From contig NZ_PZZP01000001.1 of NCBI RefSeq assembly GCF_003046315.1, positions 1,612,001 to 1,676,000 on the forward strand: DNA of 64,000 nucleotides, read 5' to 3'. Below are positions 18,033-26,484 of this stretch, piece after piece. The DNA is from Desmospora activa DSM 45169 (lineage in GTDB: Bacteria > Bacillota > Bacilli > Thermoactinomycetales > DSM-45169). The notes beneath the pieces were generated by a model, which worked only from the letters and a program-made list of their open reading frames with translations, searched no databases and had not been told where the DNA came from. Made by a program: the position numbers and the translations under genes. The first letter of the stretch is position 1; the number at the start of each line of letters is the position of its first letter.

Positions 18033-19163
18033 TCACTCATCGCTTGAGGTAACTGCCTCTTCCACATCTTCCTTTTCCGCAGATGCCTGTTTTGTTCCAA
18101 ACATATCTGCCCATGTTTTTGGGCCGACCCACCCATCGACGACTAACCCCGCCTTCTGCTGATACGCTTTTACCCCCGCCTCTGTTTTTGGGCCAAACCA
18201 ACCGTCTACCACAATATTCAATTTTGTTTGTACCGCTTCTACATCTTTTCCCGATTGGATCACTCGTCGTAGATCTCGTGTAAATTTGGCACCGTTGGGC
18301 GCTTCATTTAAATTTTCGATATCCTCCGGTTTCCATGTCGGCTTCTCGCCAAACATATAGCGCCAATTGGCAATCCCCACTTCTCCCGTCACCTTGATGC
18401 CGTTTTTTTGCTGCCATTCTTTTAAAGCACTTTCCGTAAGCGGTCCAAAATCTTCATCCACTTTTAGTCCACCCAGATAGGTTTGCACAGCGGCGATATC
18501 CTTGCCGTTCTTCATCCCGCGCTTCAATGTACGGGAAAAACGGGCTCCGTTGGGTGCGCTGTTCAGCTTATTAAGCTCTTCTTCCGACCATTCCGGTTGC
18601 GGCTCTTTATAAGGTGCACCGTAATATCGTTGCACCCCCTTACAAATCGCCTCACCCACACCCCGTTGAAAATCTTCGTCCAACATCCACGCTTGTTCAA
18701 TCCCGCGAGGATCATCCATAAAGCCGCATTCACACAAAATGGCTGGCATCTTCGTATCCCGCAACACCTGGAAATTGGCCACTTTTACTCCCCGATCTCG
18801 CTGATCGCGAACCTTGACCAATTCGGGTTGAACGCGGTTGGCCAATTTTTCCGCCTGGCCGCCACGGGCGACAATGTACGTTTCCACACCGTAACCACCA
18901 CCGGCATTATAGTGGATGGAGATAAACAGATCGACGTTAGCGTTGTTGGCCCGCTGACATCGTGTGGATAGAGAAGGGTCCTCATCTCCCCCAGTCCAGA
19001 CCACACTGTGGCCATTTCGCTCCAATGCCTTCTTCAAAAATTGAGCCGCCGGTTTGTTAAATTCATACTCCTTCACTACCCGTCCATACTCTGGCACTGC
19101 TGTAGGCGTACGCTTCCCTGGGGTATTGGTTCCATGCCCAGGATCCACTGCAATTTTAGCCAT
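18033..19163 (-). CDS. N-acetylmuramoyl-L-alanine amidase with two peptidoglycan-binding domains
   Basis: This 376-residue enzyme cleaves the amide between N-acetylmuramic acid and the stem peptide. The N-terminal Amidase_3 domain (1-185) has the zinc ligands His10 (DPGHG), Glu34 and His84 (SIHYNA), and the catalytic Glu145 (LCECGF). Two PG_binding_1 repeats follow (about 215-275 and 290-358; VDEDFGPLTESALKEWQ, VDGWFGPKTEAGVKAYQ). There is no signal peptide, as in mother-cell-lysis or phage-type amidases. No phage gene is nearby, so a sporulation or autolysis role is more likely. AGGTGATT precedes the ATG. Confidence 0.92.
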   Translation of the reverse strand: MAKIAVDPGHGTNTPGKRTPTAVPEYGRVVKEYEFNKPAAQFLKKALERNGHSVVWTGGDEDPSLSTRCQRANNANVDLFISIHYNAGGGYGVETYIVARGGQAEKLANRVQPELVKVRDQRDRGVKVANFQVLRDTKMPAILCECGFMDDPRGIEQAWMLDEDFQRGVGEAICKGVQRYYGAPYKEPQPEWSEEELNKLNSAPNGARFSRTLKRGMKNGKDIAAVQTYLGGLKVDEDFGPLTESALKEWQQKNGIKVTGEVGIANWRYMFGEKPTWKPEDIENLNEAPNGAKFTRDLRRVIQSGKDVEAVQTKLNIVVDGWFGPKTEAGVKAYQQKAGLVVDGWVGPKTWADMFGTKQASAEKEDVEEAVTSSDE

Positions 19164-19282
19164 ACAATCACCTCATATTTCAATTGAGAAGTGACAGTTA
19201 ATCTGTTAAAAATTTATATTCTTCAATCATCCCTGTTATCCTCCCTATTTTTTATAAGAGCATGATTAGAGAAAATTGATAC

Positions 19283-19332
19283 TTGACATCAAGAACCGTC
19301 ACCACTATTATCGGAAATGATAATCGTTATCA
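19283..19332 (+). promoter_or_regulatory. Fur-controlled promoter
   Basis: TTGACA (19283-19288) and TATTAT (19306-19311) are separated by 17 bases. TGATAATCGTTATCA (19318-19332) follows at the expected transcription start and differs from the ideal Fur 7-1-7 dyad at one base. Iron-bound Fur would therefore shut this promoter off. Confidence 0.85.
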
Positions 19333-19350
19333 ATGTTGGAGGCGAACATA

Positions 19351-20319
19351 GTGATATTAACGCGTAATCATATGGGAAGTTTGTTTGTTTTTTGTTTATC
19401 CTTTGTCTTGATTTTGATGGGGTGCGGCAATCCTGCAACGGAATCGGATGCAGAAGGCCAAGGAGAAACCCGCTCCATTCAGCACGCCATGGGTGAGACG
19501 GAAGTACCGGAATCGCCACAACGAGTGGTCGTCCTTACCAATGAAGGCTTGGAAGCCTTATTAGCGGTAGGAGTCAAACCGGTAGGAGCGGTTCAAGCCT
19601 TTTCCGGTGAGGGTACATGGTATAAACATCTGGAAAAAGAGATGGATGGGGTTGAAAACGTCGGGACGGAACACCAACCCAACTTGGAAAAAATCATGAC
19701 CCTTAAACCGGATTTAATCATTGGAAACAAGATGAGACAGGAAAAGATTTATGAGCAACTCTCCGACATCGCTCCAACCGTATTTGCGGAAGAGTTGCGT
19801 GCACAGTGGAAAAATAACTTTAAACTGTATACGGATACCGTCAACAAAAAAGCGGAAGGGGAAGCAGTAATCGCCGATTTTGATCAGCGGGTAGAGAAGA
19901 TTCGGGAACAAGCGGGGGATCGCTTATCAACGGAAGTTTCCATGGTTCGGTTTATGCCGGGCCGCACCCGTATTTATTACAATGACACCTTTGGCGGCAC
20001 CATTCTGAAGGAAATCGGCTTTAAACGCCCCAAAGCTCAAGATAAAGACGATTTTGCTGCGGAAGTAACCAAAGAGCGGATTCCAGAGATGGAAGGGGAT
20101 ATCCTCCTTTATTACACCTATGATGAAAAGGGAGAGACAGAAGGGTCGGAAATGGAAAAAGAGTGGTTGCAGGAACAGTTGTGGAAAGAATTGAATGTCG
20201 TCAAGCAAGGGAATGCACATAAGGTAAACGATGTGGTATGGACGACTGCCGGCGGTGTTAAAGCGGCCAATCTGTTGCTAGATGATGTGGAGAAGTATCT
20301 GTTGGATGATGAGTCCTAA
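19351..20319 (+). CDS. Iron-siderophore ABC transporter substrate-binding lipoprotein
   Basis: This 322-residue class III binding protein (FecCD/FhuD type) has a lipobox at LMG-Cys25 and motifs PQRVVVLTNEGLEALLAVGV, LEKIMTLKPDLIIG and the C-terminal HKVNDVVWTTAGGVKAAN. The start is GTG 19351, with GGAGG 9 bases upstream; the in-frame ATG at 19333 has no ribosome site and directly abuts the Fur box. No permease or ATPase is linked, so it must share a transporter encoded elsewhere. The Fur box confirms iron control. Confidence 0.9.
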   Translation: MILTRNHMGSLFVFCLSFVLILMGCGNPATESDAEGQGETRSIQHAMGETEVPESPQRVVVLTNEGLEALLAVGVKPVGAVQAFSGEGTWYKHLEKEMDGVENVGTEHQPNLEKIMTLKPDLIIGNKMRQEKIYEQLSDIAPTVFAEELRAQWKNNFKLYTDTVNKKAEGEAVIADFDQRVEKIREQAGDRLSTEVSMVRFMPGRTRIYYNDTFGGTILKEIGFKRPKAQDKDDFAAEVTKERIPEMEGDILLYYTYDEKGETEGSEMEKEWLQEQLWKELNVVKQGNAHKVNDVVWTTAGGVKAANLLLDDVEKYLLDDES

Positions 20320-20328
20320 TTTTTCCGG

Positions 20329-20354
20329 CAGACGGGATTCCGTCTGTCTTTTTT
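20329..20354 (+). terminator. Terminator after the siderophore-binding gene
   Basis: CAGACGG-GATT-CCGTCTG is followed by TCTTTTTTAT. It lies 10 bases past the stop and separates this gene from the convergent thiazole-peptide operon. Confidence 0.85.
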
Positions 20355-20370
20355 ATACCCGCTTGCACCA

Positions 20371-21930
20371 TCAACAATGAAGACCTCCGCCCAATCGCGG
20401 CCGTATCCGATAGGGACCGACCGGGATTTGGATCAGGGTGGTCTTTTTTTGTGGGGCTAGTTTGTATAGCTGATCACATCTACTTCCATCAAATCCGAGC
20501 AGCGGATGTCCCCCCATCCCGAGAGCACCTGCTGTCAGCAGTAACCGCTGTAACAGTATGCCTGCTTCCATCTGTTGAATGCGATAACCTCTATAACCCA
20601 GTTGCGGCAAATAGTGATCCTGCTCACCCGCTATATGCAAACAAAACGGCACTTGTAACAGATTAACAGTTGGAAAGGACATTCCCTGTTGCAACGGATA
20701 GCGATAATCGCCGGATCGAATCCGGTGCAAAGAATGGGAAGTGTGATCATAGTGGTACGCACCCTTCGCTACACCCTCAACACCATAGAAACAACCCAGC
20801 AACGATAAACGGAAATCCGGATTTTCTCGCCCTTCATCCAAATCGTTGCGATAGGGTAAGGAAGCCGTCACTTCAAACAGCAGTGCCGCCAGTTGCTCTC
20901 GATCTTTCTTCTGGAAAACAAAATCCAACCCCGGTGAAACCCGCTTACGGCAAACCTCCGCCAGATCATACGTCAAGCGATCGGCAGTAGGCAATGGGAT
21001 TTTCTCACCCTCAGTCTCAATCCCTCTCTTTGTTTCAACCCCGTTAAAGGGAGACAGCGTCTCCAGCATCGACGCTTCGTTTATCTCGATCAAGCGCGGA
21101 TACGCCTTTACGCGGTGCGACCGTTGAACATAATGATGATGGATCTCCGGCAGTTCACGGCATAGTTGGGAAGCGGAAATCCTCTCCCCTGTGTGATCGG
21201 CAAACCAAGTGATGGCGGGTTGAATCGTCAAAGGAATAACAGCATATACACTCTCTTCCGTCTCATCCAACCCCAACAGATGATTGACGGCCCGGTCCAA
21301 AAAACGAAAGTAGATTCCTGCTGAAAAGCCGAATCGCTTACCCACTTCCAACAACTGTCCAATCAACACACCAGCATCGAGTCCTTGCAGGCGGTAAGAG
21401 AAGTTATTGTATTTAAAGAAGTTTTTCCAAAATAGCGTGGAAACAAATACCGTCCCAAAACAAGCCGACACCTGACAGCGATCCCCTAACGCCTGCGCCA
21501 GATAAGTGTCGATATTTCCTTCCCGCAACAACACTAAACGATGATGGGCGACATCATAATGGTACATACCGACGGGTAATCCTTTTACTTTTAGATAGAC
21601 GTAGAACTCATTGGGATACAGCGCCCCACCGGAAGGAACAAAACGTCGCATCCTCTGCGCCTGACTGAAGGCGTCTGAATCGATGGATGGGCTGTATTGG
21701 GTAAGCCCATATACATACCAAAGAAAATGACCGATATCTTGAAGATCGGGCTCTTGCGGCACTTTCGATTCTCTCAATGTCAGCGGTACTTCCGCAGAAA
21801 GGGGCACTACGGGTAAGCCGCGATATAGCTTATAGGGATGAGGCGCATCATCCCAATCCACTTCCCAGTCCGGCGGTTGCAACTTCTCGATCTCCCGATG
21901 CAGTTGATGTAGAAATAACGCCAAACTCAT
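20371..21930 (-). CDS. SagB-type dehydrogenase of the thiazole-peptide cluster
   Basis: This 519-residue FMN-dependent protein has two nitroreductase-like halves: about 60-250 (RMRRFVPSGGALYPNEFYVYL, GMYHYDVAHHRL) and about 340-510 (LDEGRENPDFRLSLLGCFYGVEG, GAYHYDHTSHSLHRI). SagB enzymes oxidise thiazolines and oxazolines to aromatic azoles in modified peptides. It is the last gene of the cluster, starting 21 bases after sagD with GGAGGGAGAAGG before the ATG. The doubled form is the one seen in Bacillus heterocycloanthracin-type clusters. Confidence 0.9.
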   Translation of the reverse strand: MSLALFLHQLHREIEKLQPPDWEVDWDDAPHPYKLYRGLPVVPLSAEVPLTLRESKVPQEPDLQDIGHFLWYVYGLTQYSPSIDSDAFSQAQRMRRFVPSGGALYPNEFYVYLKVKGLPVGMYHYDVAHHRLVLLREGNIDTYLAQALGDRCQVSACFGTVFVSTLFWKNFFKYNNFSYRLQGLDAGVLIGQLLEVGKRFGFSAGIYFRFLDRAVNHLLGLDETEESVYAVIPLTIQPAITWFADHTGERISASQLCRELPEIHHHYVQRSHRVKAYPRLIEINEASMLETLSPFNGVETKRGIETEGEKIPLPTADRLTYDLAEVCRKRVSPGLDFVFQKKDREQLAALLFEVTASLPYRNDLDEGRENPDFRLSLLGCFYGVEGVAKGAYHYDHTSHSLHRIRSGDYRYPLQQGMSFPTVNLLQVPFCLHIAGEQDHYLPQLGYRGYRIQQMEAGILLQRLLLTAGALGMGGHPLLGFDGSRCDQLYKLAPQKKTTLIQIPVGPYRIRPRLGGGLHC

Positions 21931-21951
21931 CCTTCTCCCTCCTATTCCGGC

Positions 21952-23889
21952 TTATGGAAACGGATGAGGATGGGGATTCAGTGCTGCATATGTCAGCGGC
22001 TGTTTGGCATACCCCAGTTTCACCGGTACTTTTAACACTCTTTCCAACCCTGTCACACGTGTCAGATGATGTCCAAAAGTCATTGGCAACATTCCCGGAA
22101 TCAGCACCTTTACACAAAAGAGCCCGTTTCGTCTGATTTCCGGCGTTGTCTGATCCACCACGATCACATCCAGCTGCAAGCGATGGAATTTCTGCAGGAG
22201 TTCCTGTAAGTCAGCAGTGAGATCCATATTCTTTTTTGGAGGCTTCCACGCCTCATCAAAGCATTGCCATGGTCGGTTTTCATCCAACAAAAAATGTAAC
22301 CGTTCCTCCGCTTGCGGCAAACCATACAATGTGGAATGATCCTCCATCTGTCGTACCTGTGACGAATCGTGGTACATTTGGTAAGCCTTCTCCCGGTTTT
22401 GTTTCCATTTCTCATTTAGTGGTAACATCCCGGCCAATTCATGGATTGCACTTTTTACCGCCCGCAGCGGATCCGGATGCGCGCCAGCGGCACAGATGAG
22501 ATTGGTGCCTTCCGATTTGCGGTTTTTGGCAATCGCCCACACACTGGGAATTCCGTTTTCCATCGTCGCATTGTAAAGATGGAGTTCATACCCCGCCACC
22601 ACGCGTAGCCGTTCCACCATCAACCTCAATTCGCCATCATCGACGGAAGCGAGATCAAGGCGCGGTAATGGCAATTGTGCATACCACGTCAACAGGAATG
22701 AATCCCGTTCCACAACTTCCAACAAGCCGTAGAAAATCGCTTCTTCCAAGCTTCCCCCCAAGGCGCAACCATTGGACGTTTCATAGACAAAACCGTTGCC
22801 ACATCCTAAGCTGTAATAGGCCAGCAACTGTGGCACCAGAAGTGGACGCTCCTGTAAAAACGACCAACCCCAGACCCAATCCATCACCCGCTCAGGATCA
22901 AAAGGTTGAAAGGGAAAACCCGGTCGTGCATATTGCTCCTCCGCATGCACTCCCACTGTAAGTGGATGAAGTGCTTGCCCCTCTAGATTGCGATAACAGT
23001 CGCGGATGGTGGTTCGCTTGCCTCGTGGCCCCAGACCACAGTACCGTTCCAAACTCTCTAGAATGGCGGTTAGCTCGCTTTCCTCATAGGAAAGGGTTCG
23101 ACCGGCTGACAACTCATCCGCCGCAAACAAGGGTAAATTAACAGCAACAGCCGCAAATGGCGAGTCTAGATCATGCCATTTTCCATTTAATACACCTGTG
23201 CGGGTATCCAAATAATCCTTCGCCAACACTTTCTTTAGATTATCCAAAGGGCGGCAACGGTAATGGTTTGCCTTCATTTTTGGACTGGGTTTCAGCGAAA
23301 TTCGGGCATTATCCGCCGTATCGGCAGGTAGACGGCTACATACCGGACATAGCGGATCCGGTAAAAAAAGGTGGTGGGAGTTGGCTAAAGTTTTTAGATT
23401 GATAAGAGCAATCTGTTCCTGTAAATGTGGCGGTTCCCCTTGCAACACCCGCCGCGCCTCTGCCGCCAACAAATGGGCCACCTGCAACAGGCCGGTGCGT
23501 GATCCCCATGGATCACGGAGATTTTTGCCGTGCTCCTCCAACTTCTGTTGTAATGCCCGTATCTCTTGGCGATCCCGTCCCGCCATCAGCCGTCTCCCAT
23601 CCGCACAGCGAGAGCAACCCGGCGAATCGGGCCGTACCAACGGTCCCACCACTCCTTCGCCAAAGGAGACAAAACCGCGCAACCATGGAATCCCAGCCGA
23701 TCGAAACTGCTCTTCCGCCTGGTAGTGAACAGCGGGATACCAAGCATCATGCACCACCAGAGCCAATTCCGCCGCTCCCGCCACTCCCGCCTCCCACTCA
23801 TGCAAACGAAGGAGGGGGTATTGCTTTGATAACTCATCATAGACAAGCTCTGCCAACACACCTTCTCCCATGAGCACCACACGACTCAT
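21952..23889 (-). CDS. SagD-family YcaO cyclodehydratase
   Basis: This 645-residue enzyme uses ATP to cyclise cysteine side chains onto the peptide backbone. The N-terminal part (1-200) is a degenerate E1-like region with two zinc-type CxxC pairs (Cys92/Cys95, Cys181/Cys184). The YcaO domain spans about 240-645 (ESELTAILESLERYCG, ETSNGCALGGSLEEAIFYGLLEVVERDSF). It ends in PHPHPFP, the Pro-x-Pro-x-Pro tail needed by YcaO enzymes. The start at 23889 overlaps the upstream stop (ATGA) and has GGAGGAGG before it; a longer N-terminus from 23934 has no such support. It lacks a clear leader-recognition domain, which fits the need for the ThiF-like partner. Confidence 0.93.
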   Translation of the reverse strand: MSRVVLMGEGVLAELVYDELSKQYPLLRLHEWEAGVAGAAELALVVHDAWYPAVHYQAEEQFRSAGIPWLRGFVSFGEGVVGPLVRPDSPGCSRCADGRRLMAGRDRQEIRALQQKLEEHGKNLRDPWGSRTGLLQVAHLLAAEARRVLQGEPPHLQEQIALINLKTLANSHHLFLPDPLCPVCSRLPADTADNARISLKPSPKMKANHYRCRPLDNLKKVLAKDYLDTRTGVLNGKWHDLDSPFAAVAVNLPLFAADELSAGRTLSYEESELTAILESLERYCGLGPRGKRTTIRDCYRNLEGQALHPLTVGVHAEEQYARPGFPFQPFDPERVMDWVWGWSFLQERPLLVPQLLAYYSLGCGNGFVYETSNGCALGGSLEEAIFYGLLEVVERDSFLLTWYAQLPLPRLDLASVDDGELRLMVERLRVVAGYELHLYNATMENGIPSVWAIAKNRKSEGTNLICAAGAHPDPLRAVKSAIHELAGMLPLNEKWKQNREKAYQMYHDSSQVRQMEDHSTLYGLPQAEERLHFLLDENRPWQCFDEAWKPPKKNMDLTADLQELLQKFHRLQLDVIVVDQTTPEIRRNGLFCVKVLIPGMLPMTFGHHLTRVTGLERVLKVPVKLGYAKQPLTYAALNPHPHPFP

Positions 23890-25793
23890 CTCGATTCCTC
23901 CTCCTGCAACCACACTCCAAATACAGCGGCCCATTCTTCCTTTAAAAACGATTCAATCGCCAAATCAAAAACCAAAAGCTGCTTACCGTCCCGTTGCAAA
24001 TCCGGTAAGACCGATTGTAGCTCCGCCACTTTCGGCCCACCTTCAGAAGCTGGGATCACCAACCTTTGCTTCGCTTTCTCTGTCAAATGCACATCTGCAT
24101 CCGCCAACGCTTGTATCGTTAACGGCCCCTCCTCGTTTTGTGCATGGGATACCGCCTGCTGTAACGACTTGCGCAACGCTTCTGTGTGATTGAGACCGAC
24201 ACTGCCATACCACCTTCCACCCGCTCCCACCCAAACCACTGGAAATTGAAACAGCTCTTCCCCTAAACCAATTAGTGGTGATCCTCGCATGTTTGTTAAC
24301 GTCTCGATATAAAAACGACAACGCTCATCTTCAACCGCATCCAACTGTACATGATCAATGGTGGGCTTCCACTTGGCCAACCGTTGGTACAAATTTTTAG
24401 TCAAACACTTCTCAATGCCACGCCACAACGCCTCCGCAGCCGTTTCACCCACACCAACACCGAACATCCCCGACTGTTTTACACCATCCACAAGCTTGGA
24501 AGAAATTCTGGAAAGATACGCCTCAAGCCCGGCCAATCCCGCTTCCCGTCGCGCCTCCTCATGAGTGAAGCCGGTGCGGATGATCGCGGGTAACCGCTCA
24601 GCCGGTCCCTCCGACAGCGGATCGACAACCTGCACCCGACACTGGGCCAAGGGAAGCTGTTGCAACTCCCCTTCCTCCCATATATGGAAAACTCCCACTT
24701 GCGTTGAAGTTAAGCGACTAAAATGAAAAAGCAACTCATTTGAATCGCGTTTGTCCGACCCTTCTTGCAGCCGCCATTCAAGATCCTGAACCTGCCCAAT
24801 CACCGCCTGCTCTCCGACCAGCGGATGAGGCAAATACGAATGCCAATCCCCTTCCAAAGTCTCCAGGTCCAACAAAAATAGTTGATTCTCCTGTTTTGTA
24901 GCAACCCCCGTCACCTGCTTCATCCATTCAAACACGATCACATTGGCCAACATTGCTGCAGCAGTGGAGGATATGGCACAGGATTCTTTCTCCAGTGCGG
25001 TTCGGTGCAACCGGCGCCAGGCGGATTCCCAACACCCTGTCGAATCCGGATGTACCAACGGTCCCGCCAATCCCATCCCCTTTAATGCAATGGCGGGGAG
25101 AAATACCTTTTCCTCCTCTCTACAGCTCTCATTTAGTGCCCGCAGTTCCGCCATATCCCCTTGTTGTGACACATATAAAACCGTATCAAAGGGTTGTACC
25201 GCATCGCGCCAGGAGCTTTCCGCTTCCAACGCGATTTCCTCCACTGCCACCGTTGGATCGCTTTGGGCTGCAACGGTTGTCAATTCCGCTATACGTTCAC
25301 GATTGGTCGGTTCAGCGTCAGTGATCAGCAGATGGAACCGGGACAGTCCCGATTCAAACAAAGCTCTCACCAACGAGATCAAAAACGAACCGGATCCGAC
25401 CGCCAATACTTTAGCCTGACGATAGGCCTGAAAACGAAATGCGCCCGACCCGCCAAAGTGATCCAGAAACTCAATTTGTGAAGCCGCTTTTGTCAAAATC
25501 GCTTGCGGCAACTGATGAGGGTGCTCTTGACTGACATCGCGCGCAAATCCATGGTTGAATAAAACCTCTGCAATTTCGATAATCCGCTTCTGGTGCGGTT
25601 CCGGTAATCCCTGTGTCAATTCTTCCAAGGTGTGTTCTCCGTTAAAAACAGGGAACAACTTTTCAATCCATCGATCAATCGTCTGACCTTGTAAACGGAA
25701 CGAACCTTCATTGTTACAAAAATAGACTCCACCGTTGGGATTAGGAAGATAAAATGTGTCGGCTTTCACTTTTAAACGCATGGAAAGATTCAA
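23886..25793 (-). CDS. ThiF-like thiazole-bacteriocin maturation protein (Ocin-ThiF / F protein)
   Basis: This 635-residue protein belongs to the ThiF-like partners of SagD in heterocycloanthracin-type clusters, which bind the leader peptide and switch on the cyclodehydratase. The N-terminus (RLKVKADTFYLPNPNGGVYF, WIEKLFPVFNGEHTLEELT) looks like a PqqD-type recognition fold. A Rossmann-like E1 region follows (about 130-330: AKVLAVGSGSFLISLVRALFE, LVHPDSTGCWESAW). The listed GTG at 25802 directly abuts GAGGAG, so the TTG at 25793, 7 bases after AGGAGGT, is the better start. It is separated from the precursor gene by an attenuator. Confidence 0.9.
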   Translation of the reverse strand: MNLSMRLKVKADTFYLPNPNGGVYFCNNEGSFRLQGQTIDRWIEKLFPVFNGEHTLEELTQGLPEPHQKRIIEIAEVLFNHGFARDVSQEHPHQLPQAILTKAASQIEFLDHFGGSGAFRFQAYRQAKVLAVGSGSFLISLVRALFESGLSRFHLLITDAEPTNRERIAELTTVAAQSDPTVAVEEIALEAESSWRDAVQPFDTVLYVSQQGDMAELRALNESCREEEKVFLPAIALKGMGLAGPLVHPDSTGCWESAWRRLHRTALEKESCAISSTAAAMLANVIVFEWMKQVTGVATKQENQLFLLDLETLEGDWHSYLPHPLVGEQAVIGQVQDLEWRLQEGSDKRDSNELLFHFSRLTSTQVGVFHIWEEGELQQLPLAQCRVQVVDPLSEGPAERLPAIIRTGFTHEEARREAGLAGLEAYLSRISSKLVDGVKQSGMFGVGVGETAAEALWRGIEKCLTKNLYQRLAKWKPTIDHVQLDAVEDERCRFYIETLTNMRGSPLIGLGEELFQFPVVWVGAGGRWYGSVGLNHTEALRKSLQQAVSHAQNEEGPLTIQALADADVHLTEKAKQRLVIPASEGGPKVAELQSVLPDLQRDGKQLLVFDLAIESFLKEEWAAVFGVWLQEEESR

Positions 25794-25881
25794 ATCGCGC
25801 ACCTCCTCGCCTTAGGTTGAATCATCCGAGTCATCAATTTGATGTGTATGTTTAAGGATTTGTCCGTTTGTACGTTAAAAG

Positions 25882-25903
25882 AAAAAAACCTGCCAGCGGC
25901 AGG
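25882..25903 (-). terminator. Attenuator between precursor and maturation genes
   Basis: On the minus strand CCTGCC-GCT-GGCAGG is followed by seven T. It lies 33 bases past the precursor stop and about 90 bases before the ThiF-like gene. Partial termination here would give far more precursor mRNA than enzyme mRNA, a common layout in RiPP operons. Confidence 0.85.
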
Positions 25904-25935
25904 AATGATGCTCTTCTCACGATAGCCCACTTTGT

Positions 25936-26211
25936 TTAAAAACAATTGGCACAACCGGCACAGCCCCCACAGCCAAAGCATGGTGGGGGAAAAATGGGGA
26001 AAAATCCACCACAAGCACATCCTCCACAGCGAAAACAACCCCCGCAACGAAATCCTCCACAGCGAAAACAGCCGCCACCACAGCGGAAACAACCGCCGCA
26101 GCGTTGTGCCAGCGCCGGATCGTACTGGGCTTGATGATCCCAAGAAGTTACCTGACCCGGCACAAATTCGTCAACACTCAAGTTTTTCAGTTCATGCTTA
26201 AAATCATCCAC
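25936..26211 (-). CDS. Thiazole-containing peptide precursor (heterocycloanthracin/sonorensin type)
   Basis: This 91-residue precursor has a leader of about 37 residues (MDDFKHELKNLSVDEFVPGQ, then VTSWDHQAQYDPALAQR) and a 54-residue core. The core has 15 cysteines and no serine or threonine, so only thiazoles could form. Cysteines fall at 38, 41, 44, 48, 51, 56, 59, 62, 65, 67, 78, 81, 84, 87 and 90. The first block repeats CFRCGG four times (one copy lacks its first Cys). A FFPIFPPP linker and a Gly/Ala-Cys block follow. The leader resembles Bacillus heterocycloanthracin-family leaders. The start is GTG 26211, 7 bases after AAGGAGG. The repeats are visible as tandem repeats in the DNA at about 26010-26105. 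Confidence 0.9.
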   Translation of the reverse strand: MDDFKHELKNLSVDEFVPGQVTSWDHQAQYDPALAQRCGGCFRCGGGCFRCGGFRCGGCFRCGGCACGGFFPIFPPPCFGCGGCAGCANCF

Positions 26212-26484
26212 CGTACATCCTCCTTCTTATTAAACAGTTCGAATCTTTTTACTCGTGCACGTCCTGTTCCCTCTAAATATGAAAAGAGTTACCGCTCACC
26301 CTTATGCGATGTACCCTTTTATTTATGCGGAAAAGGAATCAAACTTGCTTGGGCATAAAAATGTTTCTCCTATCTGTATTTAAATAAAATGATTTTATCG
26401 ATTTGCATTGAATATCTGTATTTTTTTTATTAATAAACCCGTATTACACTGAAAGTAGAAAATCGATGAGCTGGAGTGAAAGGC

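Noticed and set aside
18033..19163. Amidase as a phage endolysin
   Set aside because: It lacks a signal peptide as endolysins do, but no holin, portal, terminase or integrase gene is present in the window.
23427..23873. Pro/Thr-rich plus-strand ORF opposite the thiazole cluster
   Set aside because: It mirrors the SagD gene; the composition is an artefact of reading its complement.
25940..26140. CRISPR-like or satellite repeat array
   Set aside because: The repeats are codons of the precursor core in frame; they have no constant spacer length and no cas genes are near.
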